Source of the DNA: Sinosporangium siamense
GTDB lineage: Bacteria; Actinomycetota; Actinomycetes; Streptosporangiales; Streptosporangiaceae
Assembly: GCF_016863435.1 (NCBI RefSeq)
Contig: NZ_BOOW01000057.1
Coordinates: 1-64,000, forward strand
Direction of reading: 5' to 3'
DNA length: 64,000 nt
Position numbers and translations under genes: made by a program. The notes beneath the pieces are model-generated. The model was not told where the DNA came from and did no database searches. It worked only from the letters and a program-made list of their open reading frames with translations. Position 1 is the first letter of the stretch, and each line of letters opens with the position of its first letter. This document shows positions 7,742-15,937 of this stretch, in pieces.

Positions 7742-8377
7742 ATGCGCATTCCCCCTCGTCCTGGCCCTGAGTGGCGGTTCAACTTGCCACCTGGATGGCC
7801 TGATGCTCCGGCCGATTGGGAACCCAACGAAGGTTGGGGAGGCCCTGAGGGTGACTGGCCTGCGGCTCCGCCGTACTGGAATTGGTGGGTCGTTTTAGAA
7901 GGTGTCGCCCCGGGGAGCGAGACCCTCCCGAGCGGGCGACAAAAGCTGGTGGCGTCGCTGATGAAGAACCGGAACCTGCTTCTTGCCGGGGCTGTGACTG
8001 TGGTGGTGGCCTTCGCTGCAGGAGGGTTTGCGGTTCAGTCCCTCGGAGGTGCGGACCGTGATTCGACTGCCGTGACGGACGAGCAGTCAAGCGACGGCGA
8101 GGATACCGGTGGTGCTAATGGTGCAGATTTGGCTTATCAGACTGAATGGTCAGAAATGAGCACTCGACAGACGTTTGTCCGTTCGCCAGAATGTTCGGCG
8201 ATCAACTTTAGCCAAGCCGCCTGTCTGTCCAATCCAGGGCGATCGGTATCTGAACCGTATATGACCGTTCGGCAAGGTCATGTATGCGCGGCAGACTTTA
8301 ACGAGGCTACTCAACTGGCGTCGGCGAACCGCGCTCGTCTCACGGGTAAAATCCTCAGCTTGGAATGCTCGCACTGA
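7742..8377 (+). CDS. Small membrane protein with N-terminal Trp/Pro-rich module
   Basis: A 211-aa protein starting at ATG 7742 with GGAG about ten bases upstream. It opens MRIPPRPGPEWRFNLPPGW and ends the module with APPYWNWW, almost identical to its divergent neighbour. A membrane span lies at about residues 79-100 (LLLAGAVTVVVAFAAGGFAV). An acidic linker follows, then a roughly 80-residue extracellular part with four cysteines (SPECS, QAACLS, GHVCAA, LECSH), probably two disulfides. No family is recognised. Convergent with the kinase gene. Confidence 0.75.
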   Translation: MRIPPRPGPEWRFNLPPGWPDAPADWEPNEGWGGPEGDWPAAPPYWNWWVVLEGVAPGSETLPSGRQKLVASLMKNRNLLLAGAVTVVVAFAAGGFAVQSLGGADRDSTAVTDEQSSDGEDTGGANGADLAYQTEWSEMSTRQTFVRSPECSAINFSQAACLSNPGRSVSEPYMTVRQGHVCAADFNEATQLASANRARLTGKILSLECSH

Positions 8378-8457
8378 TCATCTTTGCCTCAGGTGTGATC
8401 TTGTCTTCAGGCGGCAGGATGCCTGTGGTGGCGGGGAGTTATGAACTGCGGGCAATG

Positions 8458-10437
8458 TCATTCCCGTGTCGGCCTGGTGATCTTTCCGGACGTCTTCCAA
8501 TCGCGATAGGTGGTAGCGAACTCGGACTCGTAGGTGCCGCCGCCCCCTACGGGGACCTTCCATACCAGATTGAATTTCTTCGGTCGGTTCTCAGTATCGA
8601 TGGCGAGGGTGTAGGAGACGAAGGAGTTGTTCGTCTCACTGTCTATATCAACACCGAGCCACGAGCTGAGCAGTGTCCGTAATCGGCCGCTTGTCTCGCC
8701 TGCGGGGAGGACTCCAGAATACGTTCGGCCTTTTCTGTGCATTCGCTCGGTATTTAAGACCAACTCTTGGATGACGGACGGCCCTGCGGTGCCGGCAACC
8801 ATAAGGGCATACCAACTCGCCTCCCCTGAGGCCTGCTCCACCAGAGCCACGGAAGACGCTCCTGGTGAATCCAGATACAAGTCTCCATTACCGGTGATCA
8901 CGTAGCCCTCGGCGGGGTATTCGTCAGAGTCGACCCTCATCTTGAAATCGTCGGAGTGCCGTGAACCGCGGTTCATGAGCCGACCAATCGCTTTCGCTGC
9001 GACGTTGCTCTGAGTGAAGCCGCCTTCGAATGAGAATGCGGCTGCGGGCGTCACTCTTAGTGCCAGGTCGAGGGCAGCGGCAAGTTCGACTGGGGTGCGG
9101 GGTGCGGGAAGTCGTGCGGTGGAGTGGGTTGGCGCGGTCGGTGAGGTCTCTGCTTCAGTGGACGGTGTCCGATTTGCGGGGGAGGCGGTGGCCACTCCTG
9201 GCGACTGATGTTGCCGGCTGGGCGAGTCCTGCAGATTGGCAAGAAACATCGGACCGGCGACCCCGATGGCCGCCAGCGACGCGGCGGCAGGTAAGAGAAG
9301 TCGGCGTAAACGACGCTTGCTCGGTTGCGGCAACTCCGTCGGCCAGACTGCCGTGGGTTCAACGCGGAAGGCCCAGGTGCGATCCAATCGGGTTGTGATA
9401 TCGGCTGTGGGATCCCACTCTGTGGTTCTGCTTTCTCCGTGCTGCTCTCGCCATGCGTCGGCCACGGCTTTGAAAATCTCAGCAAGGGCAGGCCTCGCTT
9501 CAGGCGACTTCGCCAGAGCTCTGTCAACGGTCGGTCGGAGCCTTTCGGGCAGCATCCCGGTGTCAACCACGTCGTTTATGACCTTGAGGGCGAGAACCTC
9601 AGGTCGACCCGCTCCATAAGGTTGCACCCCCGTAGCGGCGTACACGACAACCAGTGCCCAGCCGTACACATCTGCCGCCGGCCCGGTTGGCCCACCGACA
9701 TACTCTTCCGGGCTTACCCACCCAGGAGAGCCGATCATCGAGCCGGATCCCGTGAGAGATGTCGCATCGAGTGAGCGGGCGATCCCGAAGTCGACCAGTC
9801 GCGGGCCTGCGTGTGACAGCATCACGTTGGAGGGCTTGAGGTCGCGGTGCACCACCTCCGCCTTGTGGACGGCGACCAGTGCCTCCGCGAGTCCAGCGGC
9901 GAGTCCAAACAACTCGTCGCCGCTGAGAGGTCCCCGGGCTCTGACATATTCATCCAGGCTTCGCCCGGTGATGTATTCCGTCGCGAGCCATGGCTGGTCG
10001 GCTTCCGCGTCCGCTGCGAGGATCCTGACGCAACAAATTCCCTGAACTCGGCGCAGCATCGCGATTTCGCGCCGGAACCGAGCTCTGAACTCCGGATCTG
10101 CTGTGTGCATGTCATGAATTAGCTTGACTGCGGCTCGTTGTCCAGCGGCGTCGACTCCGGCATACACAATTCCCATGCCTCCGGTGCCAAGCCGTCCGAC
10201 TATGCGATACGGTCCGACTCTCTCCGGGTCCCGTGGTTGTAGCGGAAGGAAGTCAGGTGGGTTGGGCTCCGATGTCGAAGGGGAGGGCTCAGTCCACCAC
10301 AACCAGTACGGCGGTGCCGCCGGCCAGTGCGGGTCGGGGCCGGCCCAGTCCACCGGCGGCTCCCATCCTTCCGGGACAGTCCATCCGGGTGGGGGGTTGA
10401 AGGACCAATGGGCGGCAGGGCGTGGGGGGATGCTCAA
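8458..10437 (-). CDS. Transmembrane Ser/Thr protein kinase with Trp/Pro-rich module and extracellular sensor
   Basis: A 659-aa protein starting at TTG 10437. Order: Trp/Pro module (residues 2-48, IPPRPAAHWSFNPPPGW to APPYWLWW), Hanks-type kinase (about 75-335), linker, one membrane span (about 388-406), Thr/Ser/Pro-rich stalk, and an extracellular domain (about 465-659). Kinase motifs are intact: GTGGMGIVY loop, AAVKLI lysine, HRDLKPSNV catalytic loop and VDFGIAR. The extracellular part, with SFEGGFTQSNVAAKAIGR and GYVITGNGDLYLDS, resembles LppX/LprG-like beta-sheet lipoprotein domains that bind hydrophobic ligands. It probably senses an envelope signal; its substrates may include the two neighbouring module proteins (inference). 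Confidence 0.88.
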   Translation of the reverse strand: MSIPPRPAAHWSFNPPPGWTVPEGWEPPVDWAGPDPHWPAAPPYWLWWTEPSPSTSEPNPPDFLPLQPRDPERVGPYRIVGRLGTGGMGIVYAGVDAAGQRAAVKLIHDMHTADPEFRARFRREIAMLRRVQGICCVRILAADAEADQPWLATEYITGRSLDEYVRARGPLSGDELFGLAAGLAEALVAVHKAEVVHRDLKPSNVMLSHAGPRLVDFGIARSLDATSLTGSGSMIGSPGWVSPEEYVGGPTGPAADVYGWALVVVYAATGVQPYGAGRPEVLALKVINDVVDTGMLPERLRPTVDRALAKSPEARPALAEIFKAVADAWREQHGESRTTEWDPTADITTRLDRTWAFRVEPTAVWPTELPQPSKRRLRRLLLPAAASLAAIGVAGPMFLANLQDSPSRQHQSPGVATASPANRTPSTEAETSPTAPTHSTARLPAPRTPVELAAALDLALRVTPAAAFSFEGGFTQSNVAAKAIGRLMNRGSRHSDDFKMRVDSDEYPAEGYVITGNGDLYLDSPGASSVALVEQASGEASWYALMVAGTAGPSVIQELVLNTERMHRKGRTYSGVLPAGETSGRLRTLLSSWLGVDIDSETNNSFVSYTLAIDTENRPKKFNLVWKVPVGGGGTYESEFATTYRDWKTSGKITRPTRE

Positions 10438-10916
10438 GAGGTCCCACTTCGACGGGAGTTAGGTGGTCGCGGGGAGATTATCCTAAAGGGTGAAACATCA
10501 GATGGCGTTACTCTCCCCTGCGGGAGGCATTTGGTGGCGTGTCGGGTTATGACCTTCAGTGCAGCCTCTTGCGGCGAATATCCCTTCTCCTGCCTAGGAG
10601 ATGGGATTCAATATTTAATTTCCAATTTTACCGCCCTCGCACCCCAATGCGGTGCGATGTCGTAGTTGAAGCGAGGATCTTTCCTTAGCCGCCGTTCCAG
10701 GGACGCCAGGAGCCGTTGATGCATGACCAGGGACTGCTGCAGGCGGCGCGTCTGACGTAGACAGCCCATCGAAGAGCCGTTCTTGAGATGGCCTGTTAGA
10801 AAGTGCATCCTGGCCGATCACGTAGACCGGGCGGATCTTGTCGTAGGTGGGGCCGACGCCCTCCCGTTTCCGGCCAAGACTGCGGGAACCCGCAGAGGAG
10901 CGCAGCGGTTGGCGCG
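10438..10916 (-). other. Gene-free or degraded stretch between kinase and LysR genes
   Basis: No gene is supported. A 66-codon minus-strand frame (10608-10808) gives MHFLTGHLKNGSSMGCLRQT and then a charged helix (LLASLERRLRKDPRFNYD); another frame across 10780-10860 gives REGVGPTYDKIRPVYVIGQD. Both look somewhat protein-like and could be pieces of one decayed gene, but I recognise neither. The first 170 bases hold AT-rich DNA (e.g. ATATTTAATTTCC near 10610). Confidence 0.3.
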
Positions 10917-11801
10917 TTACTCCGATCCGCGCATCTGCTGCGCCACCAGTTCGGCGAACTCGACGACAGGTGGTTCGAGGTCGGCCCACGACCGTGCGGC
11001 CCAGCCTGCGGTCGGGCCGGGGAGCTCCGGGATCGGCACCAGCCGGAGGCCGGGGTGGACCGATGGAGCCCAATCGGGAACGGTCGCCACGACGGCGCGG
11101 CTCACGCCCAGTTCGGCGAGTAGCAGGGCGGTGTCCCAGTCCGAGACGGCCTGGGATGGGAACACGCCCTCGCCGAGGGCCGCGTCGAGGCGGCCCCGGG
11201 AGCTTGACGATACCGGCAGCACGATGTTGGGGATGTCGGCGAGTTCGGGCGGGCTCAGGCTCGTCCGTGCCGCCATCGGGTCGTCGCGATTGACTGCCAG
11301 CGACCACTGCAATTCGATCAGCGGGCGCAGCTCGACGTCGGGGATCGGGCCGCTGATGGAGATCAGGGCGATGTCGGCGCGGTTCGCGGCCAGGTCGGTG
11401 AGGCATGCCCGACTGGTCGGCTGCGTGCGCAGGGTCAGCTGCACGCCGGGGTGGCGGCTGCGCAGCTCCAGGATCGCCTTGGGCATGAAGTGCCGGACGG
11501 TGGCGGCTCCCGAGCTGACCCGCACCTCGCCTGCTCCGCCGGCGGCCAGTGCGCGCAACTGTTGGGCCGCTGCGTCGATCCGGCCCACTCCGGCGACTGC
11601 CGCGTCACGCAGCAACCGCCCGGCCGATGTGGGCAGTACGCCGCGGGGACGCCGCTCGAGAAGGCTCAGGCCGAACTCCCGCTCCAGGCGGCGCACGTGC
11701 TGGCTCACCGCCGACTGGCTGCACGACAGGGCCCGCGCCACCGCGGTGAAGCTGCCCCGCTCGCAGACCTCAACGAACACCCGCAAGTCATCCAGCGTCA
11801 T
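10917..11801 (-). CDS. LysR-family transcriptional regulator
   Basis: A 294-aa protein of typical LysR length. Residues 1-60 form the winged helix-turn-helix (MTLDDLRVFVEVCERGSFTA, then QSAVSQHVRRLEREFG), followed by the helical linker and a periplasmic-binding-protein-like effector domain (about 90-290). It is transcribed divergently from the permease and the catabolic operon, the classical arrangement for a LysR activator responding to the pathway's substrate. The 178-bp intergenic region contains GGGTCA (11822-11827) and TTGACT (11845-11850), a loose dyad that may be its binding site. The ligand is not known; by context it is the substrate of the operon. Confidence 0.92.
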   Translation of the reverse strand: MTLDDLRVFVEVCERGSFTAVARALSCSQSAVSQHVRRLEREFGLSLLERRPRGVLPTSAGRLLRDAAVAGVGRIDAAAQQLRALAAGGAGEVRVSSGAATVRHFMPKAILELRSRHPGVQLTLRTQPTSRACLTDLAANRADIALISISGPIPDVELRPLIELQWSLAVNRDDPMAARTSLSPPELADIPNIVLPVSSSSRGRLDAALGEGVFPSQAVSDWDTALLLAELGVSRAVVATVPDWAPSVHPGLRLVPIPELPGPTAGWAARSWADLEPPVVEFAELVAQQMRGSE

Positions 11802-11979
11802 AGGGAGAAGCTAACACTTATGGGTCAGCAACAAAAACCGAGAATTGACTTATCCCTAATGGCAGATGACGATTTCAACACCGCCGCGGCGCATCTTCTT
11901 CGCGGCTGACTCTCCGCCTCCGCTCAGCCGTGGACCGGAGTGATCGTTTTCTGGGCAATGGCGATGGAAGGAGACCGCC
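11802..11979 (+). promoter_or_regulatory. Divergent promoter region of LysR gene and catabolic operon
   Basis: This 178-bp region separates the two starts. Positions 11812-11862 are AT-rich, with GGGTCA and TTGACT spaced as an imperfect dyad and ATT/AAT ends around TGACTTATCCCT. The permease ribosome binding site GGAAGGAG is at 11967-11973. Exact start sites cannot be read. Confidence 0.45.
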
Positions 11980-13395
11980 GTGTCCGAACCCCCCACCAGC
12001 ATCGAAAACCCCTCTCAATTCCACCGCGTGATGACCTGGCGGGACGCGTTCTCGCTGGCGATCGCGCTGCCCGCCAGCGCGTTCGCGCTGGTCGGATATT
12101 GGACCGGCGCGCTCGGCGCGTGGGCGGCCGTCGCGCTGCTCGCCGTGTCGGGGCTGCTCGCGATCGGGCAGAACTTCGTGTACGCCGAGATGGCGGCGAT
12201 GTTCCCGGACAAGCCCGGCGGCATCGCGTTGTACGCCTCGGCCGCCTGGAGTGGTCGCAGCCGCCCACTCGGCGCACTCGCCTCGGCGGGTTACTGGATC
12301 GGATGGTCGTTCGGTCTGGCCGGGAACGCGCTCGTGATCGGTGAACTGATCAAGGCGCAGTGGCTGCCGGACACCGGGACATTGCAGGTCGGTCCGCTGC
12401 ACCTGGGCAGTGCACACGCCGTGGCGGTGGCCGCGCTGGTGCTGGTGTGGCTGCTCAACACGGCAGGGATCCGGCCCGCGGTTCGGCTGAGCACGATCGT
12501 CAACACCCTGGTGCTGGTGGTGCTCGCCGCGGCCGGCGTTACGGCGCTCCTCACCGGGGGTCTGCACCTGGACCGGCTGACCTGGGGCCTCGGTGGCGAC
12601 GGCCAGTCGGCGTTCGTGGTCGCGTGCGTGTGGTTGTTCCTCATGGGCTGGACCGTCTACGGCACCGAGGTCGCCGCCACGTTCACCCCGGAGTACCGCA
12701 ACCCGCGTTCGGACGCTCCCCGGGCGCTCGTCTGGTCGGGCGTCGCCGCGCTGGCCGTGTTCGTGCTGATGCCGGTGCTCGCCGCGGGCACGACGGGCGA
12801 GGCGGGCATCACGGCGGAGCCTCTCGGGTTCACCGTCGTGATGTTCGAGAACCTGTTCGGCGGTGCCGGCTGGCTCGCTGTGGTCGTGCTGTGCCTGGCC
12901 ATGCTCAACCTCATGTCGGTGGCGACCGCCGACAGCGGGCGGGCTCTGCACGGCATGGCGGTCGAGGGACTGACCGTCCGCGGTCTCGGCGTCTTCAACT
13001 CCGCGGGTATGCCCGCCCGCGCCATGACCGTGGGGCTGCTGGTCAACGTCGGCCTGGTCGTGTTCATCGGCAACCTGCTGGGCGTCGTGTTCGCCTCCAA
13101 CGTCGGCTACATGATCTCCGTCGTCATCGCGCTCAGCGGTTATGTGCTGCTGCGGCGGGCGGACACGACTCCTGACCGGGCCTTCCGGCTGCACCGGTGC
13201 TGGGTGCCGATCGCCGCCGCGCTCGCCGGGATCAACCTGCTGCTGCTGGCGGTCGCCGTACTCAATCCGGAGCTGACCGGCTACGGCAGCTGGCGCGACG
13301 AACTGATCGGGTTCGGCGTGCTGGCCCTGGCCATGACCCTCTACGCCGTTCGCCGTCTCGGCGATCGGACCCCGACTTACGAGAACCCGAGGTGA
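11980..13395 (+). CDS. APC-family amino acid/amine permease
   Basis: A 471-aa integral membrane protein starting at GTG 11980 with GGAAGGAG just upstream. About twelve membrane segments are visible from residue 20 on. The first segment carries SLAIALPASAFALVGYWTGA and the next MAAMFPDKPGGIALYASAAW, the conserved P-x-x-GG region of the amino acid-polyamine-organocation family. It is the first gene of the operon and probably imports the substrate, here likely a zwitterionic or cationic nitrogen compound. It is not a BCCT-type carnitine/betaine carrier, which is notable given the carnitine-type enzymes behind it. The stop overlaps the next start by one base. Confidence 0.9.
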   Translation: MSEPPTSIENPSQFHRVMTWRDAFSLAIALPASAFALVGYWTGALGAWAAVALLAVSGLLAIGQNFVYAEMAAMFPDKPGGIALYASAAWSGRSRPLGALASAGYWIGWSFGLAGNALVIGELIKAQWLPDTGTLQVGPLHLGSAHAVAVAALVLVWLLNTAGIRPAVRLSTIVNTLVLVVLAAAGVTALLTGGLHLDRLTWGLGGDGQSAFVVACVWLFLMGWTVYGTEVAATFTPEYRNPRSDAPRALVWSGVAALAVFVLMPVLAAGTTGEAGITAEPLGFTVVMFENLFGGAGWLAVVVLCLAMLNLMSVATADSGRALHGMAVEGLTVRGLGVFNSAGMPARAMTVGLLVNVGLVVFIGNLLGVVFASNVGYMISVVIALSGYVLLRRADTTPDRAFRLHRCWVPIAAALAGINLLLLAVAVLNPELTGYGSWRDELIGFGVLALAMTLYAVRRLGDRTPTYENPR

Positions 13396-14354
13396 TGAGC
13401 ATGTGGCAACCGTCCGTCGCACCAGGCGACGTCGAGCGGATCGCCTGTGTGGGAGCCGGCGTCATCGGCGGCGGCTGGGTGGCACACTTCCTGGCCCGTG
13501 GCCGCCGGGTCACCGCATGGGACCCCGCGCCAGGCGCCGAGGACCGGCTGCGCACGCTGGTCGACGCCGCGTGGCCCGCGCTGGAGTCGCTCGGGCTCGC
13601 CGACGGCGCCACGCGCGACCGTCTCACGGTCGTCGGCACCCTCGAAGAGGCCGTCGCCGACGCCGAGTTCGTGCAGGAGAGCGCGCCGGAAGATCTCGGA
13701 CTGAAGTCCGACCTGCTCGCCCGCATCGACGCCGCGGCGCCCGTCGGCGTCGTGATCGGCTCGTCGACGTCCGGCTACCGGATGACCGACATGCAGGCCG
13801 CCGCCGCGCACCCGGAACGCCTCGTCGTCGGCCACCCGTTCAACCCGCCATATCTGGTGCCGCTGGTAGAGGTCGTCGGAGGGGAACGCACGGACCCGGC
13901 CGCGGTCGCCTGGGCCGAGGAGTTCTACACGCTGGCCGGCAAGACCGTGATCGTGATGGATCGCGAGGTGCCCGGGTTCATCGCGAACCGCCTGCAAGAG
14001 GCGCTGTGGCGGGAGGCCCTGCACATGCTCGACACGGGCGAGGCCACCGTCGCCCAGATCGAGACCGCCGTGACCGCGGGGCCCGGGTTGCGCTGGCCGT
14101 TCCACGGCCCGTGCACCACCTTCCACCTGGCCGGTGGCGAAGGGGGCATGGCGCACGCGCTCGACCATTTCGGCCCTGCGCTGGAATACCCGTGGACCCG
14201 GCTGGTGAGCCCGGCGCTGACCGGCGACCTGCGGGAGGCGCTGGTGACGGGGGCGGCTCAGGTTACCGGCGGCCGGTCCACCGCGGACCTGATCGCTGAG
14301 CGGGACCGGCGGCTGATCGCGGTCCTGCGGGCAATGCGTGAGGTGCGGGCATGA
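13395..14354 (+). CDS. L-carnitine dehydrogenase-type 3-hydroxyacid dehydrogenase
   Basis: A 319-aa NAD-dependent enzyme. ATG 13395 overlaps the permease TGA. The N-terminal Rossmann fold shows IACVGAGVIGGGWVAHFLAR; further conserved blocks are VQESAPEDLGLKSDLLARID, SSTSGYRMTDMQ, VGHPFNPPYLVPLVEVVGG and PGFIANRLQEALWREALHML. The unfused length, the missing CoA-binding features and the thioesterase/BKACE neighbours fit carnitine 3-dehydrogenase, which oxidises L-carnitine to 3-dehydrocarnitine, better than 3-hydroxybutyryl-CoA dehydrogenase. In characterised carnitine pathways the same three activities occur together (dehydrogenase, BKACE, thioesterase). A related quaternary-amine or amino beta-hydroxy acid could be the real substrate. 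Confidence 0.82.
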   Translation: MSMWQPSVAPGDVERIACVGAGVIGGGWVAHFLARGRRVTAWDPAPGAEDRLRTLVDAAWPALESLGLADGATRDRLTVVGTLEEAVADAEFVQESAPEDLGLKSDLLARIDAAAPVGVVIGSSTSGYRMTDMQAAAAHPERLVVGHPFNPPYLVPLVEVVGGERTDPAAVAWAEEFYTLAGKTVIVMDREVPGFIANRLQEALWREALHMLDTGEATVAQIETAVTAGPGLRWPFHGPCTTFHLAGGEGGMAHALDHFGPALEYPWTRLVSPALTGDLREALVTGAAQVTGGRSTADLIAERDRRLIAVLRAMREVRA

Positions 14355-14848
14355 CCGGCGTCCTGAGTGACGCGTCCGAGGTTCCGCCGCTGCACCGGTC
14401 CGACGTGTCCGAGGTTCCGCCGCTGTACCGGTCCCTCGAAGACGAGTGGATCGACGCCAACGGGCACCTCAGCGAGGCGTACTACGTGCTGGTTTTCGGA
14501 GAGGCCACCGAGCACGCGATGGCGCATGTGGGGATGGCGCCGGACTACCGCACGGAGACAGGGTGCTCGCTGTTCACGGTGGAGGCCCACCTGCGTTATC
14601 TCGACCAGGTGCTGCCGGGTGAGCGGCTCGAGGTGCGCACGACGGTGATCGGGGTGGACGCGAAGCGGCTGCTGCTGTGGCACGAGATGGCGGCAGGCGG
14701 CCGGTTGCGGGCCACGGCGGAGGTGCTCGGCGTCCACGTCGACATCCCGGGCGGCACCTCCTGTCCCTTCCCGGACGGGGTGCGCGCCGCCGCCGAGGCG
14801 CGGCTTCGGCCGGTGCCGCAGGCCGCGGGCCGGGTGTGGCGGCGATGA
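14351..14848 (+). CDS. Hotdog-fold thioesterase (betainyl-CoA thioesterase type)
   Basis: A 165-aa hotdog protein, ATGA-coupled to the dehydrogenase. The signature WIDANGHLSEAYYVLVFGEA contains the acidic residue and the NGH loop of 4-hydroxybenzoyl-CoA-thioesterase-like enzymes. In rhizobia the equivalent domain is fused to carnitine dehydrogenase, and it hydrolyses betainyl-CoA to glycine betaine. The first 28 residues are odd: an 11-residue block (DASEVPPLHRS / DVSEVPPLYRS) is present twice, from a 33-bp tandem duplication. GTG 14405, inside the second copy, may have been the original start and may still be used. Substrate is inferred from context. Confidence 0.8.
   Translation: MTGVLSDASEVPPLHRSDVSEVPPLYRSLEDEWIDANGHLSEAYYVLVFGEATEHAMAHVGMAPDYRTETGCSLFTVEAHLRYLDQVLPGERLEVRTTVIGVDAKRLLLWHEMAAGGRLRATAEVLGVHVDIPGGTSCPFPDGVRAAAEARLRPVPQAAGRVWRR
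14369..14434 (+). repeat. 33-bp in-frame tandem duplication at the thioesterase N-terminus
   Basis: Bases 14369-14401 and 14402-14434 differ at only two positions, shared core GTCCGAGGTTCCGCCGCTG. The period is a multiple of three, so the reading frame survives with 11 extra residues. Confidence 0.9.
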
Positions 14849-15804
14849 GGCTGCTCACCGCGAGCGACGTATACGCCCTGCTCGACCCGGACGCGGCGAT
14901 CGCGACCCAGCGGGCCGCGTTCACGGCTCTGGCCACAGGCGACGCCTGGCAACCGGACAAGATCGGCGGCGGTCCGGACGGCGCGCGCTCCACGGTCTTC
15001 TGCTACGCCGCCCGCCTTGATGCGGCGACCGGGCCGGTGTCGAAGTTCGGCAGCGTCAACCCCGGCAATTCCGCGCTGGGCCTGCCCTCGATCCACGCCG
15101 TGCTGGTGGCGCTGCACCCCGAGACCGGTGCGCCCGTCGCGGTGCTCGACGGCGGCGCCGTCACCACGCTGCGGACGTCGGCGGCGAGCGCGGTGGCGGT
15201 CGCGGAGCTGGCCCGGCCGGGTGCGACCCGGCTGGCGGTGCTCGGTACGGGCATCCAGGGACGCGCCCACGTTCGCGCGATCTCCAGGGTGCTCCCACTG
15301 CGGGATGTGACCATGTGGTCCCCGGTTCCCGAGGAACGCGAGCAGGCCGCCCGCGAGCTGGCCGCAGACGGGTATCCCGTCCGGGCCGTCGCCGACGTGG
15401 CCGGGGCGGTGGCCGAGGCCGACGTCGTGGTCTGCGCGACGCTCGCCACCGAGCCGATCCTCCCGCCCGAGCTGCTGCGCCCCGGCGCCACCGTGGTGAG
15501 CATCGGCTCCTTCGAGGAGCACCGCCGCGAGATAGGCACGGACCTGCTGGCGGCGAGCGCCGCGGTCGTCGTCGACCACGTGTCGACCGCCCGCGCCCAC
15601 GCCGGGCCGGTGGTCGCCGCCCGGCGGCCGATGGAGCTGCTCGCGCTCGGCGACGTGCTGACCGGACGCGCGACCGCGCGCCGGCACCCGGACGACCTGG
15701 TGACCTACCTGAGCGTCGGCCTCGGCGTGCAGGACGCCGCCGCCGCGTGGCATGTGGTCGAGCGTGCTGAGGTGCTGTGTGCCGGGTGGGAGGTCGCCTG
15801 GTGA
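14845..15804 (+). CDS. Ornithine cyclodeaminase / mu-crystallin family dehydrogenase
   Basis: A 319-aa protein ATGA-coupled to the thioesterase gene (ATG 14845). Conserved blocks are SKFGSVNPGNSALGLPSIHA, DGGAVTTLRTSAASAVAVAE and the dinucleotide site VLGTGIQGRAHVRAI. The family includes ornithine cyclodeaminase, lysine cyclodeaminase, ketimine reductases, alanine dehydrogenase and N-(1-amino-carboxyethyl) ligand dehydrogenases, all acting on amino or imino acids with NAD(P). In this operon it probably handles an amino/imino-acid intermediate. The last 21 codons are echoed in a decayed copy directly downstream. Confidence 0.82.
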   Translation: MRLLTASDVYALLDPDAAIATQRAAFTALATGDAWQPDKIGGGPDGARSTVFCYAARLDAATGPVSKFGSVNPGNSALGLPSIHAVLVALHPETGAPVAVLDGGAVTTLRTSAASAVAVAELARPGATRLAVLGTGIQGRAHVRAISRVLPLRDVTMWSPVPEEREQAARELAADGYPVRAVADVAGAVAEADVVVCATLATEPILPPELLRPGATVVSIGSFEEHRREIGTDLLAASAAVVVDHVSTARAHAGPVVAARRPMELLALGDVLTGRATARRHPDDLVTYLSVGLGVQDAAAAWHVVERAEVLCAGWEVAW

Positions 15805-15914
15805 CGCGGGCACGCCGACCATGAACCGCCGCCGCGTGGCACGTCGTCGAACGCGCCGAGGCGCTGTGTGCCGGGCGGGAGATCGCCTGGTGACGCGGGC
15901 GAACCGACCACGAC
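15737..15914 (+). repeat. 89-bp tandem duplication of the end of the mu-crystallin-like gene
   Basis: Bases 15737-15825 recur at 15826-15914 with a constant offset of 89 bp. The second copy still encodes AWHVVERAEALCAGREIAW and a TGA stop, but lies behind the true stop with no start of its own, so it is an untranslated relic. It separates the otherwise overlapping genes of the operon. Confidence 0.85.
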
Positions 15915-15937
15915 GAGAGCCGAGAGGGGAGAACCCG

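Noticed and set aside
13197-13394. Earlier start of the carnitine-type dehydrogenase
   Set aside because: The extension overlaps the permease in another frame and is Arg-rich; ATG 13395 sits at the coupled stop and just before the Rossmann strand.
11875-13422. 515-codon minus-strand open frame opposite the permease
   Set aside because: Its translation is His/Arg/Gly/Gln-rich low-complexity with no domain, while the plus strand encodes a clear 12-span permease. It is a GC-bias shadow.
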